44,510 nucleotides of DNA from a bacterium (GCA_029932365.1 JAOZQG010000006.1:1-44510); one strand, 5' to 3'. Numbered from the stretch's first letter, positions 7,724 through 16,282 are shown. Made by a program: numbers and translations. Notes: generated by a model from the sequence alone, not told the origin.

Positions 7724-8545
7724 TTAATCAACGAGCAAAGACTTAATTAGCTCGTAGTCGCTTAGCTTGTCCAGGTCCACCGCAATTTCCGGGTGGGGGA
7801 AAGGGACGATGCGCAGATGCGCGTTGAAGCGCTGCGAGAAGTCGCGCTCAATGTCGGGGACTGAAACAGTGCCCGTGAGGACACGCATGATAGTGCCGGA
7901 GCTGAAAAGAGACGCCAGGGCCAGGGGATTCTTGCGGCTGCGGTACACCTTTTCCAGCAGTTTGCGGTTATCGCGCAACAGACGCGGTTTCAGCAAAAAC
8001 GCGTTGCCGCCGGTGAAAGTTCCCTGTTTGGTGCGCACGTAGGTCCGCTTGGTGGCGGGAAACCGCCGCTGGACTATATCCTTTTCCACAATCGGCCAGT
8101 AGCCGTCGGCTCCAAGTTCTCGTGCCCGCGCCACCATATCCGCCAGATGCTGCGCTGTAACTAAAGGCACATCTACGTTGAGCAGCAGCATTCTTTCGTC
8201 GAAGAACTCTTCGCCCAATTCTCCCGCGAACACTTCAAGCCCGTCCACAATCGCGTCCAGCAGGCCGCCGGCACAGAGGTAGTGCGAGGCTTTGGGGGCG
8301 TAGCGGGAAACGATTTCGGCGCCGCTCTCTTCCCTTCCGAGATTCACCACTGTGCGCGCGTCAACGAATGCGCCGAATACCGCGGATAATACGCGCTCAA
8401 GCAGAGGCCTGCCGTTGAACTCGATAAGGCAGCGCTTGTGCGTCCCCGCCGCCGCGGCCAGGTCCGGAGGGACACCCCCACCCGCGAGCAGCAGGACGTT
8501 TAGCTTCTCAGAATTCACGAAGTGCACCCGCAATACTGAGGTCAT
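7724..8545 (-). CDS. MobA-like nucleotidyltransferase domain protein
   Basis: The N terminus carries the NTP-transferase glycine-rich loop LLLAGGG, then a Lys-Arg-Cys-Leu-Ile / GRPLLERVL segment and a metal-binding LLNVDVPLV strand, as in MobA/IspD-type GT-A nucleotidyltransferases (NTP_transf_3). The family moves a nucleotide onto a phosphorylated acceptor, but the acceptor here is unknown. Length is 273 residues from ATG 8545, which overlaps the upstream gene by 38 bp. A GTG at 8518 would overlap by only 11 bp and start 8 residues before the loop, and is equally plausible. It follows the degenerate HD-GYP gene in the same operon. Confidence 0.75.
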   Translation of the reverse strand: MTSVLRVHFVNSEKLNVLLLAGGGVPPDLAAAAGTHKRCLIEFNGRPLLERVLSAVFGAFVDARTVVNLGREESGAEIVSRYAPKASHYLCAGGLLDAIVDGLEVFAGELGEEFFDERMLLLNVDVPLVTAQHLADMVARARELGADGYWPIVEKDIVQRRFPATKRTYVRTKQGTFTGGNAFLLKPRLLRDNRKLLEKVYRSRKNPLALASLFSSGTIMRVLTGTVSVPDIERDFSQRFNAHLRIVPFPHPEIAVDLDKLSDYELIKSLLVD

Positions 8546-9848
8546 TGCGCCGCAAATCCAGCGGCTGCCCTACGACAGCGGCGTCTCTGGAATCGCTCCT
8601 GATTATCCGGACAACGGGATTCAGCAAGTCCTCGGGATGCAGGCGCGTCACCAGAGCCAGCCGTTCGTCGGCGAGCTTTACCGCCGACCCCACCGGGTAG
8701 ATGCCCAGCTCTTTTAGGAATAGCCCCGTCGTGCTGGAATAGAAGTTATTGGATACACGGGCCAGAATCCGTATCGCGGCGCTTCGCGGTGCAAGCCGGG
8801 GCAGGCGCGGTTTGCTCAGCGTGAGCAGCGCAAATTTGCTGGCCAGAGCAAGCAACTGCGAGTGCTGCGGGATTGAATCGTAGGAAAGACCGTAGGGGAA
8901 GCCTTCACCGTCGGCGTGCTCGTTTTGTAAAAACACCATTTCCAGGACGGATTCCTCGACTCCCTCCGCGCGGCGCAGCTTGTGATAGAGGTTCTTGTAT
9001 TCATCGGGGAGCTTTTCCAGCGCCGATTCGGCAATCTCGCCCGCACGCGCGAGCTGCGATACCACGCTCGCCAAACCCAGGTTGTAACAAGCGATTCCCT
9101 TGATGAATTCGCCCTGACGCTTGCGCTTTTCTCCGTCGGGCGCTGCAACCTTCAGGAAAACGATTACGGTGCGGACCGTATGAGCCGGGATCAGGTCCGC
9201 CGCATCGCCTAAGTCCTCCAAGCTCACGTAAGAGTTGCTGTCCAGGTTAAGTCCGTTCAGGACGAATTGAGCCAGCTCGCCTAGCGTTTCGTTGCTCACG
9301 GTCTCCCCGGCGGAAATCCGGGCCTGGGCGTGCTTGAGCCGCTTGCTCACTTCTGAAGCCAGGACCGGCGACATCACGGGCACCAGGCCGGCATCGCTGC
9401 GCAATTGCTCTTTGTGGCGGGAAAACCACTCCTCTTCTTCCGTGGGCGTTTCCACCGGAAGCGACCGGTCGGGCTCCAGCGCACGGGCGTAAGCGTAAGC
9501 GTGAAGGTGCAGCGTCTGGGCGGGCCGCAGTCGAGCGGACACCTCCGGCAACAGCTCGCCGGCGCACTCCTTATCCAGCGCCGCGATAGCGTCGCTGAGC
9601 TTGGCGTCGGGCACGTTCGCCAGCGGCTCCAGGATTTCGTAGTCGTCCGTCGGCTCGGTCACTTCGGTTCCTGCGGTTTCGTCAACGATTACTATCTCGC
9701 CGACTCCATGGTCTCTCAGGTGGCTTATGTGTTCTTCCGTGAGCTCGCTGAACGCCGTCAGGAAGGTGTCCTTGCCGACTTTCACGTCCAGCGCCAGGCG
9801 CTGGCCAGCTTTAGCCTGTTCAACGGTGATTAATCGGGTTCTAGCCAT
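8508..9848 (-). CDS. degenerate HD-GYP domain protein
   Basis: The product is 446 residues from ATG 9848 (the track's longer version uses TTG). The N terminus (LITVEQAKAGQRLALDV, then LTEEHISHLRDHGVGEIVI) is the small domain that often precedes HD-GYP phosphodiesterases of cyclic di-GMP. The C-terminal half follows the HD-GYP plan: IPAHTVR, a second helix, and HADGEGFPYGL in place of HHE-x-x-DG-x-GYP-x-GL. The key metal-binding His-Asp is replaced: the usual LLHDIG reads ACYNLG (Y255, N256). It therefore looks catalytically dead and may act as a sensor or adaptor. It is followed by the nucleotidyltransferase gene, with overlap. Confidence 0.8.
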   Translation of the reverse strand: MARTRLITVEQAKAGQRLALDVKVGKDTFLTAFSELTEEHISHLRDHGVGEIVIVDETAGTEVTEPTDDYEILEPLANVPDAKLSDAIAALDKECAGELLPEVSARLRPAQTLHLHAYAYARALEPDRSLPVETPTEEEEWFSRHKEQLRSDAGLVPVMSPVLASEVSKRLKHAQARISAGETVSNETLGELAQFVLNGLNLDSNSYVSLEDLGDAADLIPAHTVRTVIVFLKVAAPDGEKRKRQGEFIKGIACYNLGLASVVSQLARAGEIAESALEKLPDEYKNLYHKLRRAEGVEESVLEMVFLQNEHADGEGFPYGLSYDSIPQHSQLLALASKFALLTLSKPRLPRLAPRSAAIRILARVSNNFYSSTTGLFLKELGIYPVGSAVKLADERLALVTRLHPEDLLNPVVRIIRSDSRDAAVVGQPLDLRRNDLSIAGALREF

Positions 9849-9943
9849 GCAGACAGTAATCTTACCCAAAGCGGTGAGCGATGTCTATGCCATAAGTCCT
9901 ACAATCTAAGGGTAAAAACCCGTCCCCAAAAGCGCCGTTGTCC

Positions 9944-9949
9944 TATAAT
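9944..9949 (+). promoter_or_regulatory. -10 box of leaderless deoC promoter
   Basis: TATAAT followed by CACCGC and then GTG 9956, a 6-nt gap. No Shine-Dalgarno sequence is present. The same TA-x-AAT-CACCG pattern precedes the gene at 35605. Confidence 0.7.
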
Positions 9950-9955
9950 CACCGC

Positions 9956-10618
9956 GTGGATCTGCTGTCGCGCATCGACCATACGCTGCTTAAGATAGAC
10001 GCCGGCACGAGCCGCGAGAGTTTTTTTGCGGGCGCGCGGCTGACGCTGGAAAACGGCCTGCGCTCTTTTGTGGTGCCACCTAATCTCGTCTCCTCATTAG
10101 CAAGGGAATTCGCCGACCTGCGCGTGGTGACGGTTGTAAGTTACCCGCTGGGATGTGACGCTACAGCGATAAAGGCCACGTCCATACGGCGCGCGGCCGA
10201 AGACGGCGCGCGCGAGGTGGACATCGTGCTCAATCTGGTTTCACTGGTCGCCGGCACAGGCGAGTACATGGAGGAAGCGGTTGAGCTCTGTGATGCCGCG
10301 AGCGACGCGGGGATTGCAGCTAAGCTGATTATCGAAACGCCGATACTCGGCGAAAAGCGCATCCGCGAGATCTGTGCGGCACTCATGCCTTTAGAATTTC
10401 TGGCGCTGAAGACAAGCACGGGCTACGGGCGGGAGCCCGCCAGCGCTGAGGATGTGAGGACTCTGCGCGAATGCCTGGGAGATTCGCATCAAGTGAAAGC
10501 TTCGGGCGGTATCGGCAGCCTGAAGCAGGCGCGGGAGTTCGTGGAAGCGGGCGCGGACATACTGGGCACCAGCCGCACCACAACGATAATCAGCGAGCTT
10601 CAGGCCGGATGGTACTAA
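9956..10618 (+). CDS. deoC: deoxyribose-phosphate aldolase
   Basis: DeoC cleaves 2-deoxyribose-5-phosphate to glyceraldehyde-3-phosphate and acetaldehyde in deoxynucleoside salvage. Family motifs are RIDHTLLK at the N terminus, VVSYPLGC, REVDIVLNL with the catalytic Asp, LKTSTGYG with the Schiff-base lysine (about K152), and VKASGGIG with the second lysine (about K181). The length of 220 residues is normal. The ORF track starts at 9938, but GTG 9956 lies 6 nt after a TATAAT box, so the earlier codons overlap the promoter and are probably not translated. It converges on purH with 6 nt between the stops. Confidence 0.95.
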   Translation: MDLLSRIDHTLLKIDAGTSRESFFAGARLTLENGLRSFVVPPNLVSSLAREFADLRVVTVVSYPLGCDATAIKATSIRRAAEDGAREVDIVLNLVSLVAGTGEYMEEAVELCDAASDAGIAAKLIIETPILGEKRIREICAALMPLEFLALKTSTGYGREPASAEDVRTLRECLGDSHQVKASGGIGSLKQAREFVEAGADILGTSRTTTIISELQAGWY

Positions 10619-10624
10619 CTAAGC

Positions 10625-12244
10625 TTAATGCAGGAAGCTACGGTAGGGAACGAACACAAGACACAGCTTCAGCGCGTTGGCGCGGGCGATGACCTCGTGG
10701 TCCCGGATGCTTCCCCCGGGTGCTGCCAGCACGTCCACCCCGGCCTTGCTGGCGAGCTCCACGGAGTCGGCGAAGGGGAAGAAGCCGTCGGATACCAGCA
10801 CGGAGCCGGACACGCGCTTGCCCGCTTTTTCTATGGCGATTCTCGCAGCATCCACGCGGTTGGGCTGGCCGGTTCCGGCACCCACCATCATCAAATCCTT
10901 GAACAGCGCCACGGAGTTGCTCTTCAAGAAGCGAATTACTTTCATCCCGAACGCCAGATCGGGCTTGTACTGCGGGCGCAAGGGCGTGTCGCTCACTACC
11001 TCAATATCGCCGGGCCGCATAAGCTGCAGGTTTTCCTCCTGAACTAAAAAACCAAACGGCGTGCGTAAAAACTGGAGCGGGGTCTCGGTCTTTTTTTCGT
11101 TGGCGGCGACGACCCTTTTGCGCTCCGCTTCCAGCGCACGGGCGCCGGTTTCTAGCAGCCGCAACTTCTTTTTCGCCGCGAGCAGGCGCGTCGCTTCCCG
11201 GCTGAACTTGGGCGCCACCACCACTTCAAGGAAGGTCTTGGCGATCTCCCTGGCTTCGGCCTCCCCCACTTCAAAGCTGACTCCCAGGATGCCACCGTAA
11301 GCCGATATGGGATCGCCTTCCTTAGCGCGCTGGATGGCGCGCACCGGGTCGTCGTCGCAGGCTGCCCCGCAGGGGTTGACGTGCTTGACCACGCAGGCGG
11401 CGCAGGGCTTGTCGTAGGGCATGCGGCAGAAACGGAAGACCGCGCCGGCGTCCAGGAAATTGTTGTAGCTCATCTCCTTGCCCTGCAGCACCTTGAAGGG
11501 CACGGTGACGCCCTCCGAGGGCGTGTAGAGCGCCGCGCGCTGGTGGGGATTTTCCCCATAGCGCAGATTGCGCGTACGGGTAAAGGTGAGCTTGAGCCGC
11601 CCCTCCAGTTCCAGCGCGGGCTTTTTCAGGCCGGCTTTGCGCCGCTTTTCCCGCTCCAGCGCTGCGGTGAAGTAGTCCTCAATCGCTTCGTCGTACTCGC
11701 GGCAGTAGACCAGCGCCTTTTTTGCGTACTTCAGGCGCAGCTCGTAAGGGATATCCCCTTCGCAGTCGCGGTATTCCTGGATGAAAGGCTTGTAGTCTTC
11801 GGGATCGACCAGGACGATAACGTGCGGGAAGTTTTTGGCCGCGGCACGCACCAGCGTCACCCCGCCGATGTCGATTAGCTCCTGGGCGGTCTCCATGCGC
11901 GTGCGCTTGCGCACCTTCTCCTTGAAGGGATAGAAGTTGACCGCCACTAAATCTATCGGCGCAATTCCCAGCTTGTCCAGCTTGCGCCGATGGCGCTTTT
12001 TGCCCCGGTCGGCCAAAATTCCTGCGTAGAGCTGGTAGTGCAGCGTTTTCACCCGGCCGCCCAGCATCTCCTTGCCCCCGGTGAGTTTCTCGATGGGCTT
12101 GGCGGGGACCTTTTTGGCTTTTAGCTCTGCAAGCGTGCCGCCCGAGGAGTAGATGTTTGCGCCTTCCTCGGCGAGGAATCTCCCCAGGGTGCTGGCCCAG
12201 CTTTTGTTGAATACGCTGATTACGGCGGTCTCGATCTTACCCAT
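10625..12244 (-). CDS. purH: bifunctional AICAR formyltransferase / IMP cyclohydrolase
   Basis: PurH performs the last two steps to IMP: formylation of AICAR by 10-formyl-THF, then ring closure. The N-terminal MGS-like cyclohydrolase domain begins AVISVFNKSW and includes YSSGGT, GGRVKTLHYQLYAGIL and NFYPF. The transformylase domain includes RYGENPHQRAALY and the catalytic Lys-His in VVKHVNPCGAA. Length is 539 residues, close to the usual 510-530. GGAG lies 7-8 nt before ATG 12244. The substituted stretch KLDKLGIAPIDL is lysine-rich (KKRHRRK) compared with many homologues. A sigma70-type promoter is visible at 12285-12313. Confidence 0.96.
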   Translation of the reverse strand: MGKIETAVISVFNKSWASTLGRFLAEEGANIYSSGGTLAELKAKKVPAKPIEKLTGGKEMLGGRVKTLHYQLYAGILADRGKKRHRRKLDKLGIAPIDLVAVNFYPFKEKVRKRTRMETAQELIDIGGVTLVRAAAKNFPHVIVLVDPEDYKPFIQEYRDCEGDIPYELRLKYAKKALVYCREYDEAIEDYFTAALEREKRRKAGLKKPALELEGRLKLTFTRTRNLRYGENPHQRAALYTPSEGVTVPFKVLQGKEMSYNNFLDAGAVFRFCRMPYDKPCAACVVKHVNPCGAACDDDPVRAIQRAKEGDPISAYGGILGVSFEVGEAEAREIAKTFLEVVVAPKFSREATRLLAAKKKLRLLETGARALEAERKRVVAANEKKTETPLQFLRTPFGFLVQEENLQLMRPGDIEVVSDTPLRPQYKPDLAFGMKVIRFLKSNSVALFKDLMMVGAGTGQPNRVDAARIAIEKAGKRVSGSVLVSDGFFPFADSVELASKAGVDVLAAPGGSIRDHEVIARANALKLCLVFVPYRSFLH

Positions 12245-12284
12245 AGGCTGCTCCCGGCCTTGTTGACCATTGAGTCGCGGCCGC

Positions 12285-12313
12285 TTTATACCAAATATCG
12301 GATGCGGTGTCTA
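12285..12313 (-). promoter_or_regulatory. purH promoter
   Basis: On the minus strand, TAGACA (complement 12308-12313), a 17-bp spacer, and TATAAA (complement 12285-12290). The predicted transcript has a leader of about 30-35 nt with GGGAG ahead of ATG 12244. I see no purine riboswitch or PurR-like palindrome in this short leader. Confidence 0.6.
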
Positions 12314-12379
12314 TGGCGTGGCGGGGCTTCAGGCGGCTAAATTGTATATCGGGCGCGAAAATGCGCTGTGCGCGGCAGC

Positions 12380-12679
12380 CTAATCGCTCAGCGGACGCAA
12401 AACTTCATTGAGCGTTTCCAGATAGGCGGCGAAAGCGGCGTGGCCGGCGTCGGTGATATGCACATAAGTTGCGGCGTCGGCCAGCGCGGCGCGCTTCTCC
12501 ACCGTCACAAAGCCCGCCCTTTGCAGCGCGCGCAGGTGCGAGGCCAGATTGCCCTGTGTAAGTTTAAGCGCATCGCGCAGATAAGTGAAGCGCAGCGAGG
12601 GGCCTTCGGCGACCAGCTGCACCATTATCGCCAGCCGCACCGGCTCGTGAATTCGCTTGTCCAGCGTCTGAGGCGACAT
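12380..12679 (-). CDS. winged-helix transcriptional regulator (MarR/ArsR-like, PF13601 type)
   Basis: A small single-domain winged-helix protein of about 99 residues from ATG 12679. The pattern LDKRIHEPVRLAIM, LRDALKLTQGNLASHLRALQRAGFV, then VHITDAGHAAF is the classic HTH_34 arrangement in which a recognition helix (TQGNLASHL) is followed by the wing. The track's earlier start would place codons inside the promoter and palindrome. It is probably a dimeric repressor controlling itself, because a perfect palindrome overlaps its own transcription start. No metal- or ligand-binding cysteines stand out. Possible wider targets are not evident within this window. Confidence 0.85.
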   Translation of the reverse strand: MSPQTLDKRIHEPVRLAIMVQLVAEGPSLRFTYLRDALKLTQGNLASHLRALQRAGFVTVEKRAALADAATYVHITDAGHAAFAAYLETLNEVLRPLSD

Positions 12680-12693
12680 ATTTGGCACCACTC

Positions 12694-12710
12694 TGTTTGT
12701 ATTACAAACA
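12694..12710. promoter_or_regulatory. palindromic operator of the winged-helix regulator
   Basis: TGTTTGTATTACAAACA is a perfect inverted repeat: 8-bp arms around one central base. It abuts the -10 box (12710-12715) and covers the predicted start site, lying 14 bp before the regulator's ATG. This is the expected place for an autorepression operator. Confidence 0.7.
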
Positions 12711-12738
12711 GTATAGCGCAAATGGGTTGCGTGCGCAA
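12710..12738 (-). promoter_or_regulatory. promoter of the winged-helix regulator
   Basis: On the minus strand, TTGCGC (complement 12733-12738), a 17-bp spacer, and TATACT (complement 12710-12715). The start site falls within the palindrome 12694-12710, so a bound dimer would block initiation. Confidence 0.65.
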
Positions 12739-12774
12739 GTTATCCCTAAGCGGGCGATGAAATAGCGCGGTTAA

Positions 12775-12799
12775 GTATGCATTTGTGTGCACTGCATAC
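12775..12799. repeat. inverted repeat GTATGCA-N11-TGCATAC
   Basis: Perfect 7-bp arms (12775-12781 and 12793-12799) separated by 11 bp, so the arm centres are 18 bp apart. It lies between kbl and the regulator gene, about 40 bp upstream of the regulator's -35. The geometry fits a dimeric regulator site better than a terminator, as there is no T-run. The remaining intergenic DNA here (12740-12974) shows nothing else I recognise. Confidence 0.4.
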
Positions 12800-12974
12800 A
12801 ATAGGGTTTTCCCGGCAGAAGACACACTTCGCTATTCTGCTATAGCCAAAGATGTGGAGTCATAAACGACCGCCCATTGTCGCACAGGGTTAAATCGCTT
12901 CCCAGCTCGTGATAGGCGAGCCAACCAAGCAGCAAGCCCCGCCGCCACCGCATTAGCTTTGGCGAAGCCCCAGT

Positions 12975-14222
12975 TTAGAGCCCATATTTGGCGACGATGT
13001 CGTCTTTGGATTTTCCCAGGATGTCGTATTTGGCGCCGATCTTGGTGAAAGCCTCAAGGGCCTTGTCAAGGTGCTCCTTTTCGTGCGCGGCGGAGATCTG
13101 AGTGCGGATACGAGCCTGGCCCTTCGCCACTACGGGGAAGAAAAAGCCGATGACGTAGACGCCCTCGTCAAACAGGTCGCGCGCCATATCCTGCGCCAGC
13201 TTGGCGTTATAGAGCATAATGGGCACAATCGGCGTCTGGCTCTCCTTGAGGTCGAAGCCGGCGCTCTCAAGGCCTGCGCGCCAGTACTTGGTGCTCTCCT
13301 CCAGCTTGTCGCGTCGCTCGGTGGTCGCAGTGATTATGTCCATAACTTTATTCGCCGCCGCTACTACAACCGGCGCGACCGTGTTGGAGAACAGGTAAGG
13401 CCGAGCGCGCTGGCGGCACATCTCGACAAGCTCCGCGCGTCCGCTAACGCAGCCTCCCGATGCACCGCCGAGTGCTTTGCCGAGAGTGGTGGTTATCGCA
13501 TCGATGCGCCCCAGAACACCGCAGTGCTCGTGCGTGCCCTTCCCTTGTTTCCCGATAAAGCCGGTGGCGTGAGAATCGTCCACCATAACCATCGCGTCGT
13601 ACTTGTCGGCTAAATCGCATATCACGTCGAGCTTGGCCATATCGCCGTCCATGGAGAAGACACCGTCGGTGATAATCATCCTGTAGCGGGCATCCTGATG
13701 CTCCTGGAGCTTTTTCTCCAGGTGCTCCATGTTGGAGTGTTTGAACGTGTCGTGCTTAGCCGGACACAGGCGCATGCCATCAACTACCGACGCATGCACC
13801 AGCCGGTCGGCAATCATCACGTCCTCGGCCGTCAGTATCGCCTCAAACATCCCGGCGTTGGCGTCCATGCAGGACGCAAAGAGCACGGTGTCCTCCGTCT
13901 CAAGGAACGCGGTCAGCTTTTCTTCCAGCTCGCGGTGTATGTCCTGCGTGCCGCAAATGAAGCGCACGGAAGACATACCATAGCCGCGCATATCCAGCCC
14001 CTCATGCGCAGCTTTAATCACCTCGGGATGGCTGGAAAGCCCGAGATAGTTGTTGGCGCAGAAATTAAGCACGTCTCTCGGCTTACTTCCAGCAGGAAAC
14101 TCGACTTTAATTTCAACACCCTGCTCGGAATGGATGTAACGCTCCTCCTTGAACAGCCCGTCGTTTCGAATACCATCTATCAGCCCCTTATAGGCAGATC
14201 TTACCTTTTCTGAATAAGCCAT
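12975..14222 (-). CDS. kbl: glycine C-acetyltransferase (2-amino-3-ketobutyrate CoA ligase)
   Basis: Kbl is a PLP-dependent alpha-oxoamine synthase that splits 2-amino-3-ketobutyrate with CoA into glycine and acetyl-CoA, the second step of threonine breakdown. Family-specific stretches are FCANNYLGL, SSVRFICGTQ, TDGVFSMDGD, VDDSHATGF, the PLP-lysine motif TTLGKALGG and FPVVAKGQARIRTQ. These are Kbl-type rather than serine palmitoyltransferase-type. Length is 415 residues, slightly longer than the usual 398 because of N- and C-terminal extensions. A strong GGAGG precedes ATG 14222. It is the last gene of tdh - acsA - acp - kbl, which pairs both enzymes of the pathway with an acyl carrier protein and an acetyl-CoA synthetase. 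Confidence 0.95.
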   Translation of the reverse strand: MAYSEKVRSAYKGLIDGIRNDGLFKEERYIHSEQGVEIKVEFPAGSKPRDVLNFCANNYLGLSSHPEVIKAAHEGLDMRGYGMSSVRFICGTQDIHRELEEKLTAFLETEDTVLFASCMDANAGMFEAILTAEDVMIADRLVHASVVDGMRLCPAKHDTFKHSNMEHLEKKLQEHQDARYRMIITDGVFSMDGDMAKLDVICDLADKYDAMVMVDDSHATGFIGKQGKGTHEHCGVLGRIDAITTTLGKALGGASGGCVSGRAELVEMCRQRARPYLFSNTVAPVVVAAANKVMDIITATTERRDKLEESTKYWRAGLESAGFDLKESQTPIVPIMLYNAKLAQDMARDLFDEGVYVIGFFFPVVAKGQARIRTQISAAHEKEHLDKALEAFTKIGAKYDILGKSKDDIVAKYGL

Positions 14223-14300
14223 GATTATCCTCCTGGCAAAATGAATTGTGAATGGTTGTTATAGTGCTAGAAAAGCTCCGGGCACCTGTCGCCCTGCAGG

Positions 14301-14549
14301 CTATTCCGCATCAGGATTGAACTCGTGAACCAAATCGATTATCTTGCGCACCGTATCGAAAGCCTCGGGAGCAGCCTTCTCGTCAGGGATACTGATGCCG
14401 TACTTGTTCTCCAGGAACGTCTTCAGTGACACCATCGAGAAGGAATCGACTATCCCGCTCGATATCAGCGGCGTATCGAGACCCACTTCGTCGTCTTCTT
14501 CCAGATATTCATCCTTGATGTACTCAATGATGAGGTCCTGCATCGCCAT
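14301..14549 (-). CDS. acyl carrier protein
   Basis: An 82-residue acidic helical carrier protein. The phosphopantetheine attachment serine is in GIVDSFSMV (about S36), followed by the typical third and fourth helices (ENKYGISIPDEKAAPEAFDTVRKIIDLV). An AGGAGA ribosome-binding site lies 8 nt before ATG 14549, and acsA ends 14 nt upstream, so it is firmly in the operon. It differs from housekeeping AcpP (which has the DSL motif) and resembles specialised carriers of the D-alanyl or PKS/NRPS-associated type. Which acyl group it carries in a threonine-degradation operon is unclear. Loading by the neighbouring AMP-ligase, or acyl transfer by Kbl, are possibilities only. Confidence 0.88.
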   Translation of the reverse strand: MAMQDLIIEYIKDEYLEEDDEVGLDTPLISSGIVDSFSMVSLKTFLENKYGISIPDEKAAPEAFDTVRKIIDLVHEFNPDAE

Positions 14550-14563
14550 AATTTTTTCTCCTT

Positions 14564-16282
14564 TTATTCGTCTTCAAGAGTCGATATGTCGCCTATGGGC
14601 TCTCCCCTGTCCATCGCGCGGAGCACGCGCCGCATTATCTTGCCGCTTCGAGTCTTGGGCAGCTTGTCCATAAACTCGATGTATTGCGGCATAGCCAGAG
14701 GAGACAGCCTCTTCCGGACAAAGTTCATTATACTCAATTCAAGGTCTTTGGTTGGCTCAAAACCGGACTTTAGCGCCACGTAGGCCTTGACCACTTCCAT
14801 ATTTACCTTGTCGGGAGTGCCGATGGCGGCTGATTCAGCCACAGCTTCGTGCTCCAGCAGGGCGGACTCAACCTCGAACGGCGCGACGAGGTGGCCGCCG
14901 GTGTTGATGACATCGTCGTCACGCCCCTCAAACCAGTAGTAACCATCTTCGTCAATGCGCGCGCGGTCGCCGGTTATGTACCATCCGTTCTTGAATTTGC
15001 TCTCGTATATCGTGCGGTTTCCCCAATACTCCCGGAACATCGAGGCCCACGGTGGCTTGAGTGCCAGCTTGCCCGGCTTGTTGGGTTCGGTGATGGGCTC
15101 GAACCGGTCGTCGAGCACTGCGGCAGTCGTCCCGGGGAAAGGCTTGCCCATTGAGCCGGGCCGCACTTCCATCCCCGGGTAGTTTGTGATCATTATCGCT
15201 CCGGTCTCGGTTTGCCACCACGTATCGTGGAACGGCAGCCCGTACACTTTCTCCGACCAGATCACCGCCTCCGGGTTGAGGGGTTCACCCACGCTGCAAA
15301 GATGGCGCAGCGATGACAGATCGTACTGCTTGACGATTTCCTCTCCCTCACGCATCAGCAGCCGGATTGCAGTGGGCGCGGAGTACCAGACTGACACCCG
15401 GTGCTTTTCTATGGCGGAGTACCAGCGGGCAGGAATGAAACCGACCTCCAGGACGAGCTGCGTCGCCCCCAGGCTCCAGGGGCCGATGACGCCGTATGAG
15501 ATGCCGGTTACCCAGCCGGGATCCGCAGTACACCAGTAAACGTCATCCGGCTTAAGGTCCATTACCCATTTGGTCGTGATGTACTGCGATAATATGGAGC
15601 CGTGTACGTGCAGCGCGCCCTTCGGCTGACCGGTAGTGCCGGACGTGTAGTGCAGGAGTGAGGGCGTCTCCTCGGTGGCAGGAAAAACAGGGAAGACCTC
15701 TACCGGCGGCGCATCCTCCACTGAATACGCCATTTCGTCTCCCTTGAGTTTGCTCTCGTCATCAGCATCCACAACAATGACGCGCTTGAGCGCGGGCAGG
15801 CCCGGCCTTGCTTTGCGCAGTTTGCGCGCGAGACGAGGGCTTGTGATGCAGGCGACCGCGTCACAATTAGCCAGACGCACCTGTAGCGCCTCTTCTCCAA
15901 ACGCGGAGAACATAGGGACGGCAATAGCACCAAGCTTCAGGATGCCCAGAAGAGAAAAGTACAACGAGGGAACACGGTCCAGGTATATGGCAACACGCTC
16001 ACCATCCTTGACGCCAAGTTCCTGGAGGAGTTTCGCAAAAGCATTGCTGTACAGGCGCATCTGGTCAAACGTGTACTTGCGCTCCTCCCCCTGAGTGCTT
16101 TCCCAGATGAGCGCGGTCTTGCCGCCCAGACCTTGTTCGCAGATACGGTCGGTGCAGCACCACCCTATATTACGGGGCGCTCCGTCTTCGAATCCCAACT
16201 CCTGTGAAACAGCATCCCACGTGAAGTTCTTCACCCGTTCTTCATACGAGCCAATGTTAGTACCCGACTTGTCCGTGTTCAT
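14564..16282 (-). CDS. acsA: acetate-CoA ligase (acetyl-CoA synthetase), Bacillus AcsA type
   Basis: An ANL-superfamily adenylate-forming enzyme of 572 residues, the length of B. subtilis AcsA. The P-loop-like LHYTSGTTGQPKG, the segment DVYWCTADPGWVTG, the A5 motif DTWWQTETG, the A7/A8 hinge GWYITGDRA...FEGRDDDVI and the terminal PKTRSGKIMRR are all present. The lysine in the last motif is the residue that is acetylated to switch off such enzymes and deacylated by sirtuins; a sirtuin is encoded at 2293-3063. It makes acetyl-CoA from acetate, ATP and CoA. Here it may recycle or release the acetyl-CoA formed by Kbl, or activate an acyl group for the adjacent ACP. AAGGA lies 9 nt before the ATG. 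Confidence 0.93.
   Translation of the reverse strand: MNTDKSGTNIGSYEERVKNFTWDAVSQELGFEDGAPRNIGWCCTDRICEQGLGGKTALIWESTQGEERKYTFDQMRLYSNAFAKLLQELGVKDGERVAIYLDRVPSLYFSLLGILKLGAIAVPMFSAFGEEALQVRLANCDAVACITSPRLARKLRKARPGLPALKRVIVVDADDESKLKGDEMAYSVEDAPPVEVFPVFPATEETPSLLHYTSGTTGQPKGALHVHGSILSQYITTKWVMDLKPDDVYWCTADPGWVTGISYGVIGPWSLGATQLVLEVGFIPARWYSAIEKHRVSVWYSAPTAIRLLMREGEEIVKQYDLSSLRHLCSVGEPLNPEAVIWSEKVYGLPFHDTWWQTETGAIMITNYPGMEVRPGSMGKPFPGTTAAVLDDRFEPITEPNKPGKLALKPPWASMFREYWGNRTIYESKFKNGWYITGDRARIDEDGYYWFEGRDDDVINTGGHLVAPFEVESALLEHEAVAESAAIGTPDKVNMEVVKAYVALKSGFEPTKDLELSIMNFVRKRLSPLAMPQYIEFMDKLPKTRSGKIMRRVLRAMDRGEPIGDISTLEDE

Noticed and set aside
12975-14222. Reading Kbl as serine palmitoyltransferase because of the ACP/AMP-ligase/SDR neighbours
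   Set aside because: Sequence blocks such as FCANNYLGL, SSVRFICGTQ and FPVVAKGQARIRTQ are those of Kbl, and the SDR is Tdh-like. The parallel with sphingolipid clusters is kept only as a structural comparison.
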